Source of the DNA: Hyphomicrobiales bacterium
GTDB taxonomy: Bacteria > Pseudomonadota > Alphaproteobacteria > Rhizobiales > Beijerinckiaceae
DNA: 45,674 nucleotides
Direction: 5' to 3'
Assembly: GCA_028290285.1 (NCBI GenBank)
Contig: JAQGKD010000037.1
Span: forward strand, 1 to 45,674
The translations under genes were made by a program, and so were the position numbers. Positions within the stretch are counted from its first letter, which is position 1. The number at the start of each line of letters is the position of its first letter. Below the pieces are notes generated by a model. It did not search any database, was not told the origin of the DNA, and saw only the letters and a list, made by a program, of their open reading frames with translations. Of this stretch, positions 12,371 through 20,767 are shown piece after piece.

Positions 12371-14629
12371 ATGGCGTCGGCAGATACAGGGCAGGGCAAA
12401 CGGCCAACCGCCTACCAGGGCGAGCGGCGCTTTCTGGCGCGGTTCGGGCCCGTGGTGGTGACGCTCGCTGTTATCTGCGGGCTGGCGACGGTCCTGATCT
12501 TCGCGGACTTCACGCCGATCTCGCCGACCACCAGCGTCGTGCTCGGTCTCTTCCTCGCCAATGCGATCATCATCCTCCTGCTGACCGGCCTGCTGATCGC
12601 CGAGGTGTGGCGGCTGGTACGGGCCTATCGCGCGGGCGCCGCGGGCGCGGGGCTTCACGTCCGCATCGTGGGCCTTTTCTCGGGCATTGCGGCCGCGCCT
12701 GCGATCATCATCGCCGTGGTCGGCTCGATCACCCTGGAGCGCAGCCTCAATCCGGCTTTCATGCAGGATGTCCGCGGCTTCGTGCTCAACACCGCCGAAG
12801 CTGCCCGGTTGTTTCGCGAATCCCAATGCCGCTCGCTGCTCCAGGAGTCGCGGTTGCTCGCGAGCGATCTCGATCGGCTTCGCACAATCTACGAGAGCGA
12901 CCGAGACAAGTTCCGCGAGTTCTTCACCGGCCGCTCAAAGATCCTGGGCTTCACGACAGCTGTGCTGATGGCGCGTGACGGAAGCGTGCTGGAGCGTGCC
13001 GACACGGGCGCGGAGGGGAGGGTGGTGTCCCCCGAACCAAGTGATTTCGACGATGCCAAAAAGAACGAGCCGCTGTGCCTCATCCTCGATGAAGGCCGCA
13101 CCTTCGTCGCCTTGCGCGACCTCGTCTCGCTGGACAATACCTATCTCTATGTGGCGCGGCCGATCGATCCGTTCGCGGTCGACTTTCCTGCACAGGCGGC
13201 CGGGCTGATCGCGCTCTACGAGGCCTTCGATGCACATCGCCGCAACATCCAGATCGCCTTTGCGACCATGTATGTCCTGCTCGCCCTGATCATGCTGCTC
13301 TCGGCGACATGGCTCGGCCTGTCCTTCGCCAATCGTCTCGTCATGCCGATCCGCCGCCTGATCGCGGCGACGGATCAGGTGTCGTCGGGCAATCTCTACG
13401 TCCAGGTGCCCGTCCACAAGTCGGAAGGCGATCTCGCCCATCTCGGCGAGACCTTCAACAAGATGACCAGCGAATTGCGGCTCCAGCAGAATCGCCTGAT
13501 CGCCGCGAGCAACCTGATCGACGAACGGCGTCTGTTCACAGAGGCGGTCCTGTCGGGCGTCCCTGCTGCAGTCATCGGGATCGACAAGGGCGGCCTCGTC
13601 ACGGTGCTCAATCCCTCTGCGCTGAAATTGCTCGAGGGCGCACACACGGATGCCGAGGCCGCGCCGGGCAAGCCGATCGAAGACGTCATCCCCGAACTGG
13701 GGCCCCTCATCGCGGATGCGCGTGAAAAACGCGTGCGGCTGTATCAGGGCCAGACAACGATGGTTCGCAGCGGACGCGAGCGCATCTTCAATGTGCGAGT
13801 GAGCACGGAACCTTCGTCCCACGTCGAGCAATCATATGTTGTGACACTCGATGACATCACCGACCTCGTCAGCGCGCAACGCACATCGGCCTGGGCCGAT
13901 GTCGCGCGGCGCATTGCGCATGAGATCAAGAACCCGCTGACGCCGATCCAGCTATCGGCGGAGCGCTTGAAGCGCAAATACGGCAAGCTCATCACGGTGG
14001 ACCGCGATATCTTCTACCAGTGCACGGATACGATCGTGCGACAGGTCGATGACATCAAACGGATGGTGGATGAGTTCTCCTCCTTCGCGCGCACGCCGAA
14101 GCCGCGGCTGGAGGAAGAGGATGTCACCGTGACGGTGAAGCAGGTTCTTTTCCTGATGAAGGTAGGGCATCCTGAGGTCGAGTTCGTCGAAGAGGTTCCC
14201 GAAGAGCCGATGCGGGCGAAATTCGACCGCAGGCTGATTTCCCAAGCGCTCACCAATATCATCAAGAACGCTACCGAAGGTCTTGCCGCGCGCGATCCCG
14301 AAAAGAGCGAGCCCGGCCGCATCAAGGTCCACGTTCACGAACAGCCGCGCGGCATGCTGTCCATCGAAGTCAGCGACAACGGCATAGGCTTCCCCACCGA
14401 GAACAGGCAGCGGTTGCTCGAGCCCTATATGACGACGCGCGCGGAAGGTACGGGCCTCGGCCTCCCCATCGTCGCCAAGATCCTCGAGGATCACGGCGGC
14501 GGCATCGAACTGCTCGACGCAGACCCCGGTCCGGGTGCCTGTGTCCGACTCTATTTCCCCATGATTCATCAGGATGATGCGGCTGCCGTTACGGCATCCA
14601 GCGCATTGCCCCCTATCGAGAAGGCATGA
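12371..14629 (+). CDS. ntrY: Membrane histidine kinase NtrY
   Basis: Sensor kinase partner of NtrX, linked in alphaproteobacteria to nitrogen, redox and envelope control. The 752-residue protein has three N-terminal membrane segments (about 26-46, 54-78, 97-119), a periplasmic sensory region, a fourth membrane segment near 294-318, a HAMP domain (MPIRRLIAATDQVSSGNLY), a PAS domain (about 380-490), the phosphoacceptor His517 in RRIAHEIKNPLTPIQLSAE and a HATPase domain with IIKNATEGLA, VSDNGIGF and GTGLGLPIVAKI. GAGGG lies 7 bases before the ATG. ntrX follows after 6 bp. Confidence 0.96.
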   Translation: MASADTGQGKRPTAYQGERRFLARFGPVVVTLAVICGLATVLIFADFTPISPTTSVVLGLFLANAIIILLLTGLLIAEVWRLVRAYRAGAAGAGLHVRIVGLFSGIAAAPAIIIAVVGSITLERSLNPAFMQDVRGFVLNTAEAARLFRESQCRSLLQESRLLASDLDRLRTIYESDRDKFREFFTGRSKILGFTTAVLMARDGSVLERADTGAEGRVVSPEPSDFDDAKKNEPLCLILDEGRTFVALRDLVSLDNTYLYVARPIDPFAVDFPAQAAGLIALYEAFDAHRRNIQIAFATMYVLLALIMLLSATWLGLSFANRLVMPIRRLIAATDQVSSGNLYVQVPVHKSEGDLAHLGETFNKMTSELRLQQNRLIAASNLIDERRLFTEAVLSGVPAAVIGIDKGGLVTVLNPSALKLLEGAHTDAEAAPGKPIEDVIPELGPLIADAREKRVRLYQGQTTMVRSGRERIFNVRVSTEPSSHVEQSYVVTLDDITDLVSAQRTSAWADVARRIAHEIKNPLTPIQLSAERLKRKYGKLITVDRDIFYQCTDTIVRQVDDIKRMVDEFSSFARTPKPRLEEEDVTVTVKQVLFLMKVGHPEVEFVEEVPEEPMRAKFDRRLISQALTNIIKNATEGLAARDPEKSEPGRIKVHVHEQPRGMLSIEVSDNGIGFPTENRQRLLEPYMTTRAEGTGLGLPIVAKILEDHGGGIELLDADPGPGACVRLYFPMIHQDDAAAVTASSALPPIEKA

Positions 14630-14635
14630 CGATCC

Positions 14636-16003
14636 ATGGTCAGCGATATTCTCATCGTCGATGACGAGGCCGACATTCGTGAAGGCGTGTCCGGCATTCT
14701 CTCGGACGAGGGACATTCCACGCGCACCGCGCGCAACTCTGACGAGGCCCTGGCCGCGATCGAAGCGCGACGGCCCCACCTCGTCTTCCTCGACATCTGG
14801 CTGCAGGGCTCGCGGCTCGATGGCCTGCAGATCTTGCAGATCATCAAGGAGCAGCATCCGACCCTGCCGGTCGTGATGATTTCCGGCCACGGAAACATCG
14901 AGACGGCGGTCTCCGCGATCAAGCTCGGGGCCTACGACTTCATCGAGAAGCCCTTCAAGGCGGATCGGCTGGTGCTGGTCGCCGATCGCGCGCTGGAAGC
15001 GTCGCGGCTCAAGCGTGAATTGACCGATCTCAAGACGCGCTCCGGCGCGACCAACCGAATGGTCGGCAAGTCGAGCACCATCAATCAGTTGCGCAGCGTC
15101 ATCGACCGCGTCGCGCCGGCCAATTCGCGCATCCTCATCACGGGAGCGCCGGGTGCGGGCAAGGAACTCGTGGCGCGCGCCATCCATGAGGCGTCGAACC
15201 GTGCGGGCGGTCCGTTCGTCGTCATCAACGCGGCGACCATCACGCCCGACTCGATGGAGACCGAACTGTTCGGCACGGAAGGCGGAGAGGGGCGCCTGCG
15301 CAAGGTCGGTGCGCTTGAAGAGGCCCATGGCGGCACGCTGTTCATGGACGAAGTCTCGGACATGCCCAAGGAGACGCAGGGCAAGATCCTGCGCGTCCTC
15401 GTCGACCAGAATTTCCAGCGCGTCGGCGGCGCGACGCGCGTTCATGTGGACGTGCGCATCATCTCATCGGCGAGCCGCGATCTCGCCGCCGCCATCGCCG
15501 AAGGCACGTTCCGCGAGGATCTGTTCCACCGCCTGTCCGTCGTGCCGATCCGCGTGCCCTCTCTGTCGGAGCGGCGCGAGGACATTCCCGAGTTGGTGTC
15601 CTATTTCATGGAGCAGGTTTCGCAGACGACGGGCATGCCGCGCCGCAAGGTCGGCGACGATGCCATGGCCGTGCTGCAATCGCACGACTGGCCCGGCAAT
15701 ATCCGCCAGCTTCGCAACAATGTGGAACGGCTGATGATCCTCACCGCGGGCGATCCCGATGCGGAGATCACGGCGGAAATGCTGCCGTCCGAGATCGGCG
15801 CGCTGGTGCCTACCACGCCCAACGGGACGGGCGGCGAGAAGCTGATGAGCCTGCCGCTCCGCGACGCGCGCGAAGTTTTCGAGCGTGAGTATCTGGTCGC
15901 CCAGATCAGCCGTTTTGGCGGCAATATCTCCCGCACGGCCGAGTTTATCGGCATGGAGCGCTCAGCGCTTCACCGAAAACTCAAGTCCCTCTCGATCGAC
16001 TGA
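14636..16003 (+). CDS. ntrX: Response regulator NtrX
   Basis: NtrC-like regulator paired with NtrY. The 455-residue protein has a receiver domain with Asp53 (LVFLDIWLQGS) and Lys in IEKPFKA, an AAA+ domain with an altered Walker A (GAPGAGKE, 170-177) and Walker B LFMDEVSD, and a Fis-type helix-turn-helix (GNISRTAEFIGMERSALHRK). The GAFTGA loop needed to contact sigma-54 is absent; the corresponding stretch reads TEGGEGRLRKVGALEEAHGG. This suggests control of sigma-70-type promoters or repression, as reported for other alphaproteobacterial NtrX. Only 6 bp separates it from ntrY. Confidence 0.96.
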   Translation: MVSDILIVDDEADIREGVSGILSDEGHSTRTARNSDEALAAIEARRPHLVFLDIWLQGSRLDGLQILQIIKEQHPTLPVVMISGHGNIETAVSAIKLGAYDFIEKPFKADRLVLVADRALEASRLKRELTDLKTRSGATNRMVGKSSTINQLRSVIDRVAPANSRILITGAPGAGKELVARAIHEASNRAGGPFVVINAATITPDSMETELFGTEGGEGRLRKVGALEEAHGGTLFMDEVSDMPKETQGKILRVLVDQNFQRVGGATRVHVDVRIISSASRDLAAAIAEGTFREDLFHRLSVVPIRVPSLSERREDIPELVSYFMEQVSQTTGMPRRKVGDDAMAVLQSHDWPGNIRQLRNNVERLMILTAGDPDAEITAEMLPSEIGALVPTTPNGTGGEKLMSLPLRDAREVFEREYLVAQISRFGGNISRTAEFIGMERSALHRKLKSLSID

Positions 16004-16053
16004 GGGCGTGAATCCACAGTCCGAAAGCGTTATGTGGCAAGCCGAACTTTACC

Positions 16054-16082
16054 TTGCGGGGCTTTATTGCGATCCGCTAGGC
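16054..16082 (+). promoter_or_regulatory. Possible hfq promoter
   Basis: TTGCGG (16054-16059), a 17-nt spacer and CTAGGC (16077-16082) lie about 95 bp before hfq. The -10 element is poor, so this is tentative; shifting by one base gives TAGGCT with an 18-nt spacer. Confidence 0.3.
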
Positions 16083-16134
16083 TCGGTCGGGCGTATGTTC
16101 GCTACTTCGTGCGATTGACGACACAATCCGGAAA

Positions 16135-16162
16135 GTCAGCCGGGGCTAAAGCCGGACCTGAC
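16135..16162 (+). promoter_or_regulatory. Stem-loop just upstream of the hfq ribosome site
   Basis: GTCAG-CCGG pairs with CCGG-AC-CTGAC (two-base bulge) around an 8-nt loop GGCTAAAG. It ends immediately before GGAAAGAG, the likely Shine-Dalgarno of hfq, and an A-rich run AAAAAA follows. Such a position would suit translational control, perhaps by Hfq itself. Inference only. Confidence 0.4.
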
Positions 16163-16176
16163 GGAAAGAGAAAAAA

Positions 16177-16425
16177 ATGGCTGCCGAACGCACCCAAAAC
16201 TTGCAGGACACGTTCCTGAACTTCGTACGCAAGAACAAGGTGCCGCTCACGATCTTTTTGGTGAACGGCGTGAAACTCCAAGGAGTTGTTACCTGGTTCG
16301 ATAATTTTTGCGTCCTCCTGCGCCGCGACGGGCACTCCCAGCTCGTCTACAAGCACGCGATCTCGACGATCATGCCCGGCCATCCGATCCAGATGTTCGA
16401 GCCCGACGATTCCGTTGAGAAGTGA
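16177..16425 (+). CDS. hfq: RNA chaperone Hfq
   Basis: Hexameric Sm-like protein that pairs small RNAs with mRNAs. The 82-residue protein is typical for alphaproteobacteria. It shows [15 protein letters not shown] (the proximal-face helix), the Sm1 strand region [21 protein letters not shown] and the Sm2 motif YKHAIST. GGAAAGAG lies upstream of the ATG. It precedes hflX by 33 bp, the classic hfq-hflX pairing, and follows ntrX. Confidence 0.98.
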   Translation: MAAERTQNLQDTFLNFVRKNKVPLTIFLVNGVKLQGVVTWFDNFCVLLRRDGHSQLVYKHAISTIMPGHPIQMFEPDDSVEK

Positions 16426-16458
16426 GGCGAGCAGGGGCGGCGCTGAAGCGAGGTCCCT

Positions 16459-17919
16459 GTGAGCGCGGCTGATATCGGAAAACCCATCGTTGAACCGGAG
16501 AAGGCCTTCGCCGAAGCGACACATGCGCTTGTGGTGGGGCCCTATCTGAGCGATCGCGCCTCCGCCCGCCTGTCGGTCGGCGGATCTCTCCGCGCGCCTG
16601 AAGCGCGGCTGGACGAGGCCGAGGGTCTCGCCCGGGCCATCGATCTCGACGTCGTCGCGCGCGAACTGGTCATGCTGACGCAGATCCGCCCTGCCACCTA
16701 TCTCGGCAAGGGCAAGGTCGAGGAAATCGCGGAGCGGGTGAAGGAGCACGACGTCCATCTCGTCATGATGGACTGCGCGCTCTCGCCGGTGCAGCAGCGC
16801 AACCTCGAGAAGGAATTCGGCACCAAGGTCATCGACCGCACCGGCCTGATCCTCGAGATCTTTGGCCGCCGCGCCCGCACGCGCGAAGGTGCGCTGCAGG
16901 TCGAGCTCGCACATCTGAACTATCAGAAGTCGCGGCTAGTCAGGTCCTGGACCCATCTCGAGCGCCAGCGTGGCGGCTTCGGCTTCCTGGGCGGCCCCGG
17001 CGAGACCCAGATCGAGACCGACCGGCGGCTCATCCAGGAGCGCATGACGAAAATCGAGCGCGATCTGGAGACCGTCAAGAAGACACGCGGCCTGCATCGC
17101 AAGAGCCGCCAGGCAGTGCCCTATCCGGTGATAGCGCTGGTCGGCTACACCAATGCCGGCAAATCCACGCTGTTCAACCGGCTGACCCGCTCGGAAGTGC
17201 TGGCCGAGGACATGCTGTTTGCGACCCTCGATCCCACCTTGCGCGGCCTGCGCCTGCCGCACGGCGCACGGGTCATGCTGTCCGACACGGTGGGCTTCAT
17301 CTCTGACTTGCCGACGACGCTGGTTTCCGCCTTCCGCGCCACGCTCGAAGAGGTCATCTCGGCCGATATCGTCCTGCATGTGCGTGATATCGCCCATGAG
17401 GACACGCAGGCCCAGAGCGCCGACGTCGAGGCCATTCTCGCCGATCTTGGGATCGAGGCGGAGAACCGCGACCGCATCGTCGAGGTCTGGAACAAGCTGG
17501 ACCTCCTCGACGAAGCCGGACGCGAGGCTCTGATCGACGCTGTCGCGCATCGCAGCCCGGAGGAGCGGCCCTTTGTCGTGTCCGCGCTGACGGGCCAAGG
17601 GACGGACCAGCTGCTCGCCGGGATCCAGGAAAAGCTCGCACGCGGGCGCTCGCGCTTCCGTGTGCCTGTTGGCGCGACCGACGGGCAAGGGCTGCACTGG
17701 CTCTACGAGAATGGCGAGGTTCTCTCGCGCGAGGCTGAGGCGGATGGATCGCTCGACCTGATCGTGCGACTCGCGCCTGAGAAGATCGAGCGCCTGCTGC
17801 AACGTTTCCCCGACGCGAGCCGCGACGATGAGCCCGTCGTCTCGGCGCTGCTGCCGCCGCCCGAGTCGCCCCCGGTTGAAGAGCCAGACGACGAACCCTC
17901 GGACGACGATCAGGACTGA
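16459..17919 (+). CDS. hflX: Ribosome-associated GTPase HflX
   Basis: GTPase that binds the 50S subunit and splits stalled ribosomes under stress. The 486-residue protein has the N-terminal HflX domain ([18 protein letters not shown], a glycine-rich linker [15 protein letters not shown]) and a GTPase domain: G1 GYTNAGKS (229-236), G2 in [10 protein letters not shown]3 DTVGF, G4 NKLD (345-348) and G5 SALTGQG. The C-terminal tail is acidic ([11 protein letters not shown]). Translation starts at a GTG with AGG upstream. Its last 10 bases overlap the end of the convergent mazG. Confidence 0.96.
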   Translation: MSAADIGKPIVEPEKAFAEATHALVVGPYLSDRASARLSVGGSLRAPEARLDEAEGLARAIDLDVVARELVMLTQIRPATYLGKGKVEEIAERVKEHDVHLVMMDCALSPVQQRNLEKEFGTKVIDRTGLILEIFGRRARTREGALQVELAHLNYQKSRLVRSWTHLERQRGGFGFLGGPGETQIETDRRLIQERMTKIERDLETVKKTRGLHRKSRQAVPYPVIALVGYTNAGKSTLFNRLTRSEVLAEDMLFATLDPTLRGLRLPHGARVMLSDTVGFISDLPTTLVSAFRATLEEVISADIVLHVRDIAHEDTQAQSADVEAILADLGIEAENRDRIVEVWNKLDLLDEAGREALIDAVAHRSPEERPFVVSALTGQGTDQLLAGIQEKLARGRSRFRVPVGATDGQGLHWLYENGEVLSREAEADGSLDLIVRLAPEKIERLLQRFPDASRDDEPVVSALLPPPESPPVEEPDDEPSDDDQD

Positions 17920-18734
17920 CGTTCGCGCGCCTTGGCTTCGTCCCAGAGCGCGTCCATTTCCGCGAGCGTGGCCTCGGTGAGGCTTCGCCCGCGGGCTTCG
18001 AGCGTCTTCTCGATGTGGTTGAAACGGCGCTCGAACTTGGCGTTTGTGACCCGCAACGCATCTTCCGGGTCGACATCCACATGCCGGGCGAGATTGGCCA
18101 CCGCGAAGATGAGATCCCCAATTTCGCCGCGAATTTCAGCGTGATGGCCGGCCTCGGCGGCTTGTTCCAGTTCGCCGATCTCTTCCTTGATCTTTTCGAT
18201 CACGAGCCGCGCATCGTTCCAGTCGAAGCCGACGGTGGAGGCCTTCGACTGGAGTTTCACCGCGCGCGTCAGGCCCGGCAGGGCGTGTGGAATTCCCGAC
18301 AGAAGCCCCTTCGGCTCCTGCGCCTCGGTGATGCCGCGCCGCAGGCGGCGCTCGGCCTTTTCCTCCGCCTTGATCTGCCCCCAAACGGCTTTCACCTCGT
18401 CTGGTGTCAGGTTCTTCGTGTCGCCAAAGACATGCGGGTGGCGGCGTACAAGCTTGCTCGTGATCGCCTCTACGACATCGGGAAATGCGAACAGCCCGGA
18501 TTCTTCCGCGATCCGGGCATGAAACACGACCTGCAGAAGGAGATCGCCGAGTTCGTCGGTCAGGTCGAGCCAGTCGCCGCGCTCGATAGCGTCGGCCACC
18601 TCATAGGCCTCCTCGATCGTGTAGGGCGCGATGCTCTGGAAGTCCTGCTCGAGATCCCATGGGCAACCGGTCCCCGGCGTGCGCAGCGCGGCCATGATCT
18701 CGATGAGGCGGGAGATGTCGCGTGCGGGCTTCAT
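17910..18734 (-). CDS. mazG: Nucleoside triphosphate pyrophosphohydrolase MazG
   Basis: Hydrolyses (d)NTPs to monophosphates and pyrophosphate, cleaning damaged nucleotides and modulating the stringent response. The 274-residue protein is close to E. coli MazG in size. The first all-alpha domain carries the Mg-binding pattern [24 protein letters not shown] in pieces (EEAYE and DELGD), and a second MazG domain follows ([28 protein letters not shown]). It is tail-to-tail with hflX with a 10-bp overlap of coding ends. Confidence 0.96.
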   Translation of the reverse strand: MKPARDISRLIEIMAALRTPGTGCPWDLEQDFQSIAPYTIEEAYEVADAIERGDWLDLTDELGDLLLQVVFHARIAEESGLFAFPDVVEAITSKLVRRHPHVFGDTKNLTPDEVKAVWGQIKAEEKAERRLRRGITEAQEPKGLLSGIPHALPGLTRAVKLQSKASTVGFDWNDARLVIEKIKEEIGELEQAAEAGHHAEIRGEIGDLIFAVANLARHVDVDPEDALRVTNAKFERRFNHIEKTLEARGRSLTEATLAEMDALWDEAKARERQS

Positions 18735-18764
18735 GGGGAATCTCCGGACGGGCCGCTCAAAATG

Positions 18765-18795
18765 AAAAAGGCGCCCGAAAGACGAGCGCCTTTTT
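18765..18795 (-). terminator. Rho-independent terminator of the cold-shock gene
   Basis: On the minus strand AAAAAGGCGC, an 11-nt loop and GCGCCTTTTT form a stem ending in a T-run. It lies about 50 bp after the stop of the cold-shock gene and 30 bp before the mazG start. Its symmetry means it could act in both directions. Confidence 0.75.
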
Positions 18796-18815
18796 GCCGG
18801 GCCAGAAGGCCCGGC
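18796..18815 (-). terminator. Second tandem hairpin after the cold-shock gene
   Basis: GCCGGGCC and GGCCCGGC form a perfect 8-bp stem with a 4-nt loop, directly abutting the T-run terminator. In the minus direction it is met first, so it may pause polymerase or protect the mRNA 3' end. Confidence 0.55.
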
Positions 18816-18845
18816 GGAGACTGGAACAGGAACTCGAGCGGGCTG

Positions 18846-19526
18846 TCAGGCCAGATCGATAGAGACGGCCTCGCGGCCCTTCGGCGTTTCAACGACCTTC
18901 ATGGACACCGCCTGCCCCTCGGGGAGGTGTGCGATTCCAGACGGGCGCAGGATCGAGATGTGAACGAAGACGTCCTTGCCGCCATCGTTGCTCGCGACGA
19001 AGCCGAAGCCCTTCGCGTCATCGAACCACTTCACGGTTCCCATGATCTCGGTTGCCGTGGTGACGTCAGGCATACGACGCTGCGGACGCGGGCTGTCGAA
19101 AGACCGTGCTGCCGTGGCGGGGCGCTGCTCGGAGGCGGTCGAGGCATCCACTTCCAGAACGCGCGTGACCTGAGCACCCTTCATGCCCTGGCCGACGAGG
19201 ACCTTCAGCTTCGCTCCCGGAGGAACCGTCTCGTAGCCCGCGGACTGCAGGGCGCCGATGTGGAGGAAGGCGTCACCGGTGCCATTGCCCAGTTCGACAA
19301 AGCCGAAGCCTTTGTCGCCCTTGAACCATTTCACGGTGGCGTCGATGGGCGAACCCGCCGGGGCTCCCATTTCGGGAGCGGGGCTGCCACCAAAGCTGCT
19401 ACTGCTGCTGCTGGGGCTGCCAAAGGCCGGGCGAGACGGACGGCTCGGACGGGAGTCGTAGGACATCGGTCCATCGTCATCGAATCCCCGCTTTCTGGGG
19501 CCCCGGAAATCTTTACCTTTGCTCAT
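18846..19526 (-). CDS. Double cold-shock-domain protein
   Basis: The 226-residue protein has a disordered N-terminus rich in Arg, Pro and Ser (SRPSRPSRPAFG, then a run of six Ser encoded by repeated AGC). Two CspA-type domains follow. The first is near residues 61-127 (DATVKWFKGDKGFGFVELG, DAFLHI) and the second near 157-226 (GTVKWFDDAKGFGFV, DVFVHIS). Both carry RNP1 (KGFGFV) and RNP2-type (VFVHI/AFLHI) motifs for single-stranded nucleic acid. Such two-domain proteins are common in alphaproteobacteria and are thought to be RNA chaperones. The gene has its own promoter, a long leader and a terminator. Confidence 0.93.
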   Translation of the reverse strand: MSKGKDFRGPRKRGFDDDGPMSYDSRPSRPSRPAFGSPSSSSSSFGGSPAPEMGAPAGSPIDATVKWFKGDKGFGFVELGNGTGDAFLHIGALQSAGYETVPPGAKLKVLVGQGMKGAQVTRVLEVDASTASEQRPATAARSFDSPRPQRRMPDVTTATEIMGTVKWFDDAKGFGFVASNDGGKDVFVHISILRPSGIAHLPEGQAVSMKVVETPKGREAVSIDLA

Positions 19527-19712
19527 GATACCTGCTCGTCTCCGCCAAAAGGCCTTAAGCCCGTAGTCCGTCTCTGGAATTTAAACGCAAAAATCCAGCC
19601 AGGAGGTGCCCCCGACTGGTCTCGATCCATCCGGTTTCCCGGAGTTCTCATGTGGGATGCGCGCACCTGTCGCACTTGTAGCAGCAAAGTCGCGACCACG
19701 CTATGACTTTCG
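19527..19712 (-). promoter_or_regulatory. Long 5' leader of the cold-shock mRNA
   Basis: If transcription starts from the promoter at 19719-19747, the leader before the ATG at 19526 is about 185 nt. Long leaders that change structure with temperature are known for cspA-type mRNAs. No coding gene was found in the whole 325-bp gap 19527-19851. Confidence 0.45.
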
Positions 19713-19718
19713 CGCATG

Positions 19719-19747
19719 GTAATAAAATGACTTGACGAGGGTGCCAA
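19719..19747 (-). promoter_or_regulatory. Candidate sigma-70 promoter of the cold-shock gene
   Basis: On the minus strand TTGGCA (19742-19747), a 17-nt spacer and TATTAC (19719-19724), embedded in the only AT-rich patch of the gap. Good -35, fair -10 and ideal spacing. Confidence 0.55.
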
Positions 19748-19851
19748 GCTGAGTCGCACCAGCTCCACAATTCGTCGCTCGATGCAATTCAATGCTTCGC
19801 TCAAGCCTAAAATACGACACTTTTCCTCCGTTATCGCGGGCGAGGCCGGCA

Positions 19852-20766
19852 CTATCGCGCCGGAACCGTCGCCGCGCCCGACGCGTAGACCTCCTTGTCG
19901 CCATAAGCGGCGCGGCGGCTGCGGAACATGGGGGCGGAGATCGAGCCCAGTTCTATCGTCAGCATACGCGCGGGCGCCGCGCCTGTGCTGGAATGCTGAT
20001 GAAAGCTCATTCCGGGCAGCCCCACCAGGACGCCGTGTTGCCATGGCGTAGGGATCACCTCCGTATCCGAGGTCCTGAACGAGTGCGTCACCCCCTCGCC
20101 GTCGACGCCGAGAAGATGCTGCCCCTGCATCTGCCGCCGCGCGGTCCCGCAGCCTTGCCCGGGAATAATCGCGAGATCGACGCCGAGCGACATGTCGGCC
20201 AGCGGCATCGCGCCTTCCTCCTGCTCAAGCGGCTCCACGGCAAGACCGGCGGCGACCGCCTTGGCCTGACGTGCATGGAAAGGCGTCGGGTTGTCGAAGA
20301 GGAATGTCTCGTTGCGATAGAGCCCCATCAGGTAGCGCATGTCATTGAGCGCGACGAGGCGGGCAGGGCGCGAGCCCGATGCGCGGTGAAGGCACGTGGC
20401 ATTGATGGGCGCGGCGAAGAGCTTTTTCGGACCCCATTCGACGGCGTGGCGTGAGCCGTCCGACAAGGTGATGTCGGTCGTGCCCAAGCCGTCGAGCACG
20501 TAGTAGCATTCCTCGTAGACGTGCCGCATTGGCGCTGAGGATGCGCCCGCCGGGATCTCGAAGACGAAGGCGTTGAGATAGTCGCAACGTCCATCGACGT
20601 GGCAGATCGCGCCCTTGACGCCGAAGCGCGCCCAAGGCTGCGTCTCAACCGTCATCAAGTCGATGGCCGCGCCCGTGACGATGGGCACGCCTTCCGCCTT
20701 GGCCCAATTGGCGTAGGGATCGACGAGATATTTCTGGTCGAGGAAGCCGGGGTCGAGGTCGCTCAT
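19852..20766 (-). CDS. Degenerate double-cupin protein (paralogue of the upstream gene)
   Basis: The 304-residue protein is clearly related over most of its length to the neighbour encoded at 20768-21871 (shared patterns: VDGRCDYLNAFVFEIPAG, APMRHVYEECYYVLDG, VEWGPKKLFAAPINAT). Two cupin barrels are expected. In the second barrel the metal-binding HxH of the neighbour is replaced by Arg210-x-Gln212, and only His256 (SFHQHSS) remains, so a metal site looks lost there. The start at 20766 lies one base after the neighbour's stop, with AAGGAA inside that gene's end, so translation is coupled. A regulatory or structural role in a heteromer with the neighbour is an inference; no enzymatic function can be assigned. 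Confidence 0.75.
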   Translation of the reverse strand: MSDLDPGFLDQKYLVDPYANWAKAEGVPIVTGAAIDLMTVETQPWARFGVKGAICHVDGRCDYLNAFVFEIPAGASSAPMRHVYEECYYVLDGLGTTDITLSDGSRHAVEWGPKKLFAAPINATCLHRASGSRPARLVALNDMRYLMGLYRNETFLFDNPTPFHARQAKAVAAGLAVEPLEQEEGAMPLADMSLGVDLAIIPGQGCGTARRQMQGQHLLGVDGEGVTHSFRTSDTEVIPTPWQHGVLVGLPGMSFHQHSSTGAAPARMLTIELGSISAPMFRSRRAAYGDKEVYASGAATVPAR

Positions 20767-20767
20767 G

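Noticed and set aside
19381..19415. AGC repeat run encoding poly-Ser in the cold-shock protein as a phase-variable tract
   Set aside because: Only about six repeats with an interruption; too short and imperfect to argue for slippage control.
18015..19706. A 563-codon plus-strand frame across mazG and the cold-shock gene
   Set aside because: Both opposite-strand genes have clear family motifs, and the plus frame shows no domain.
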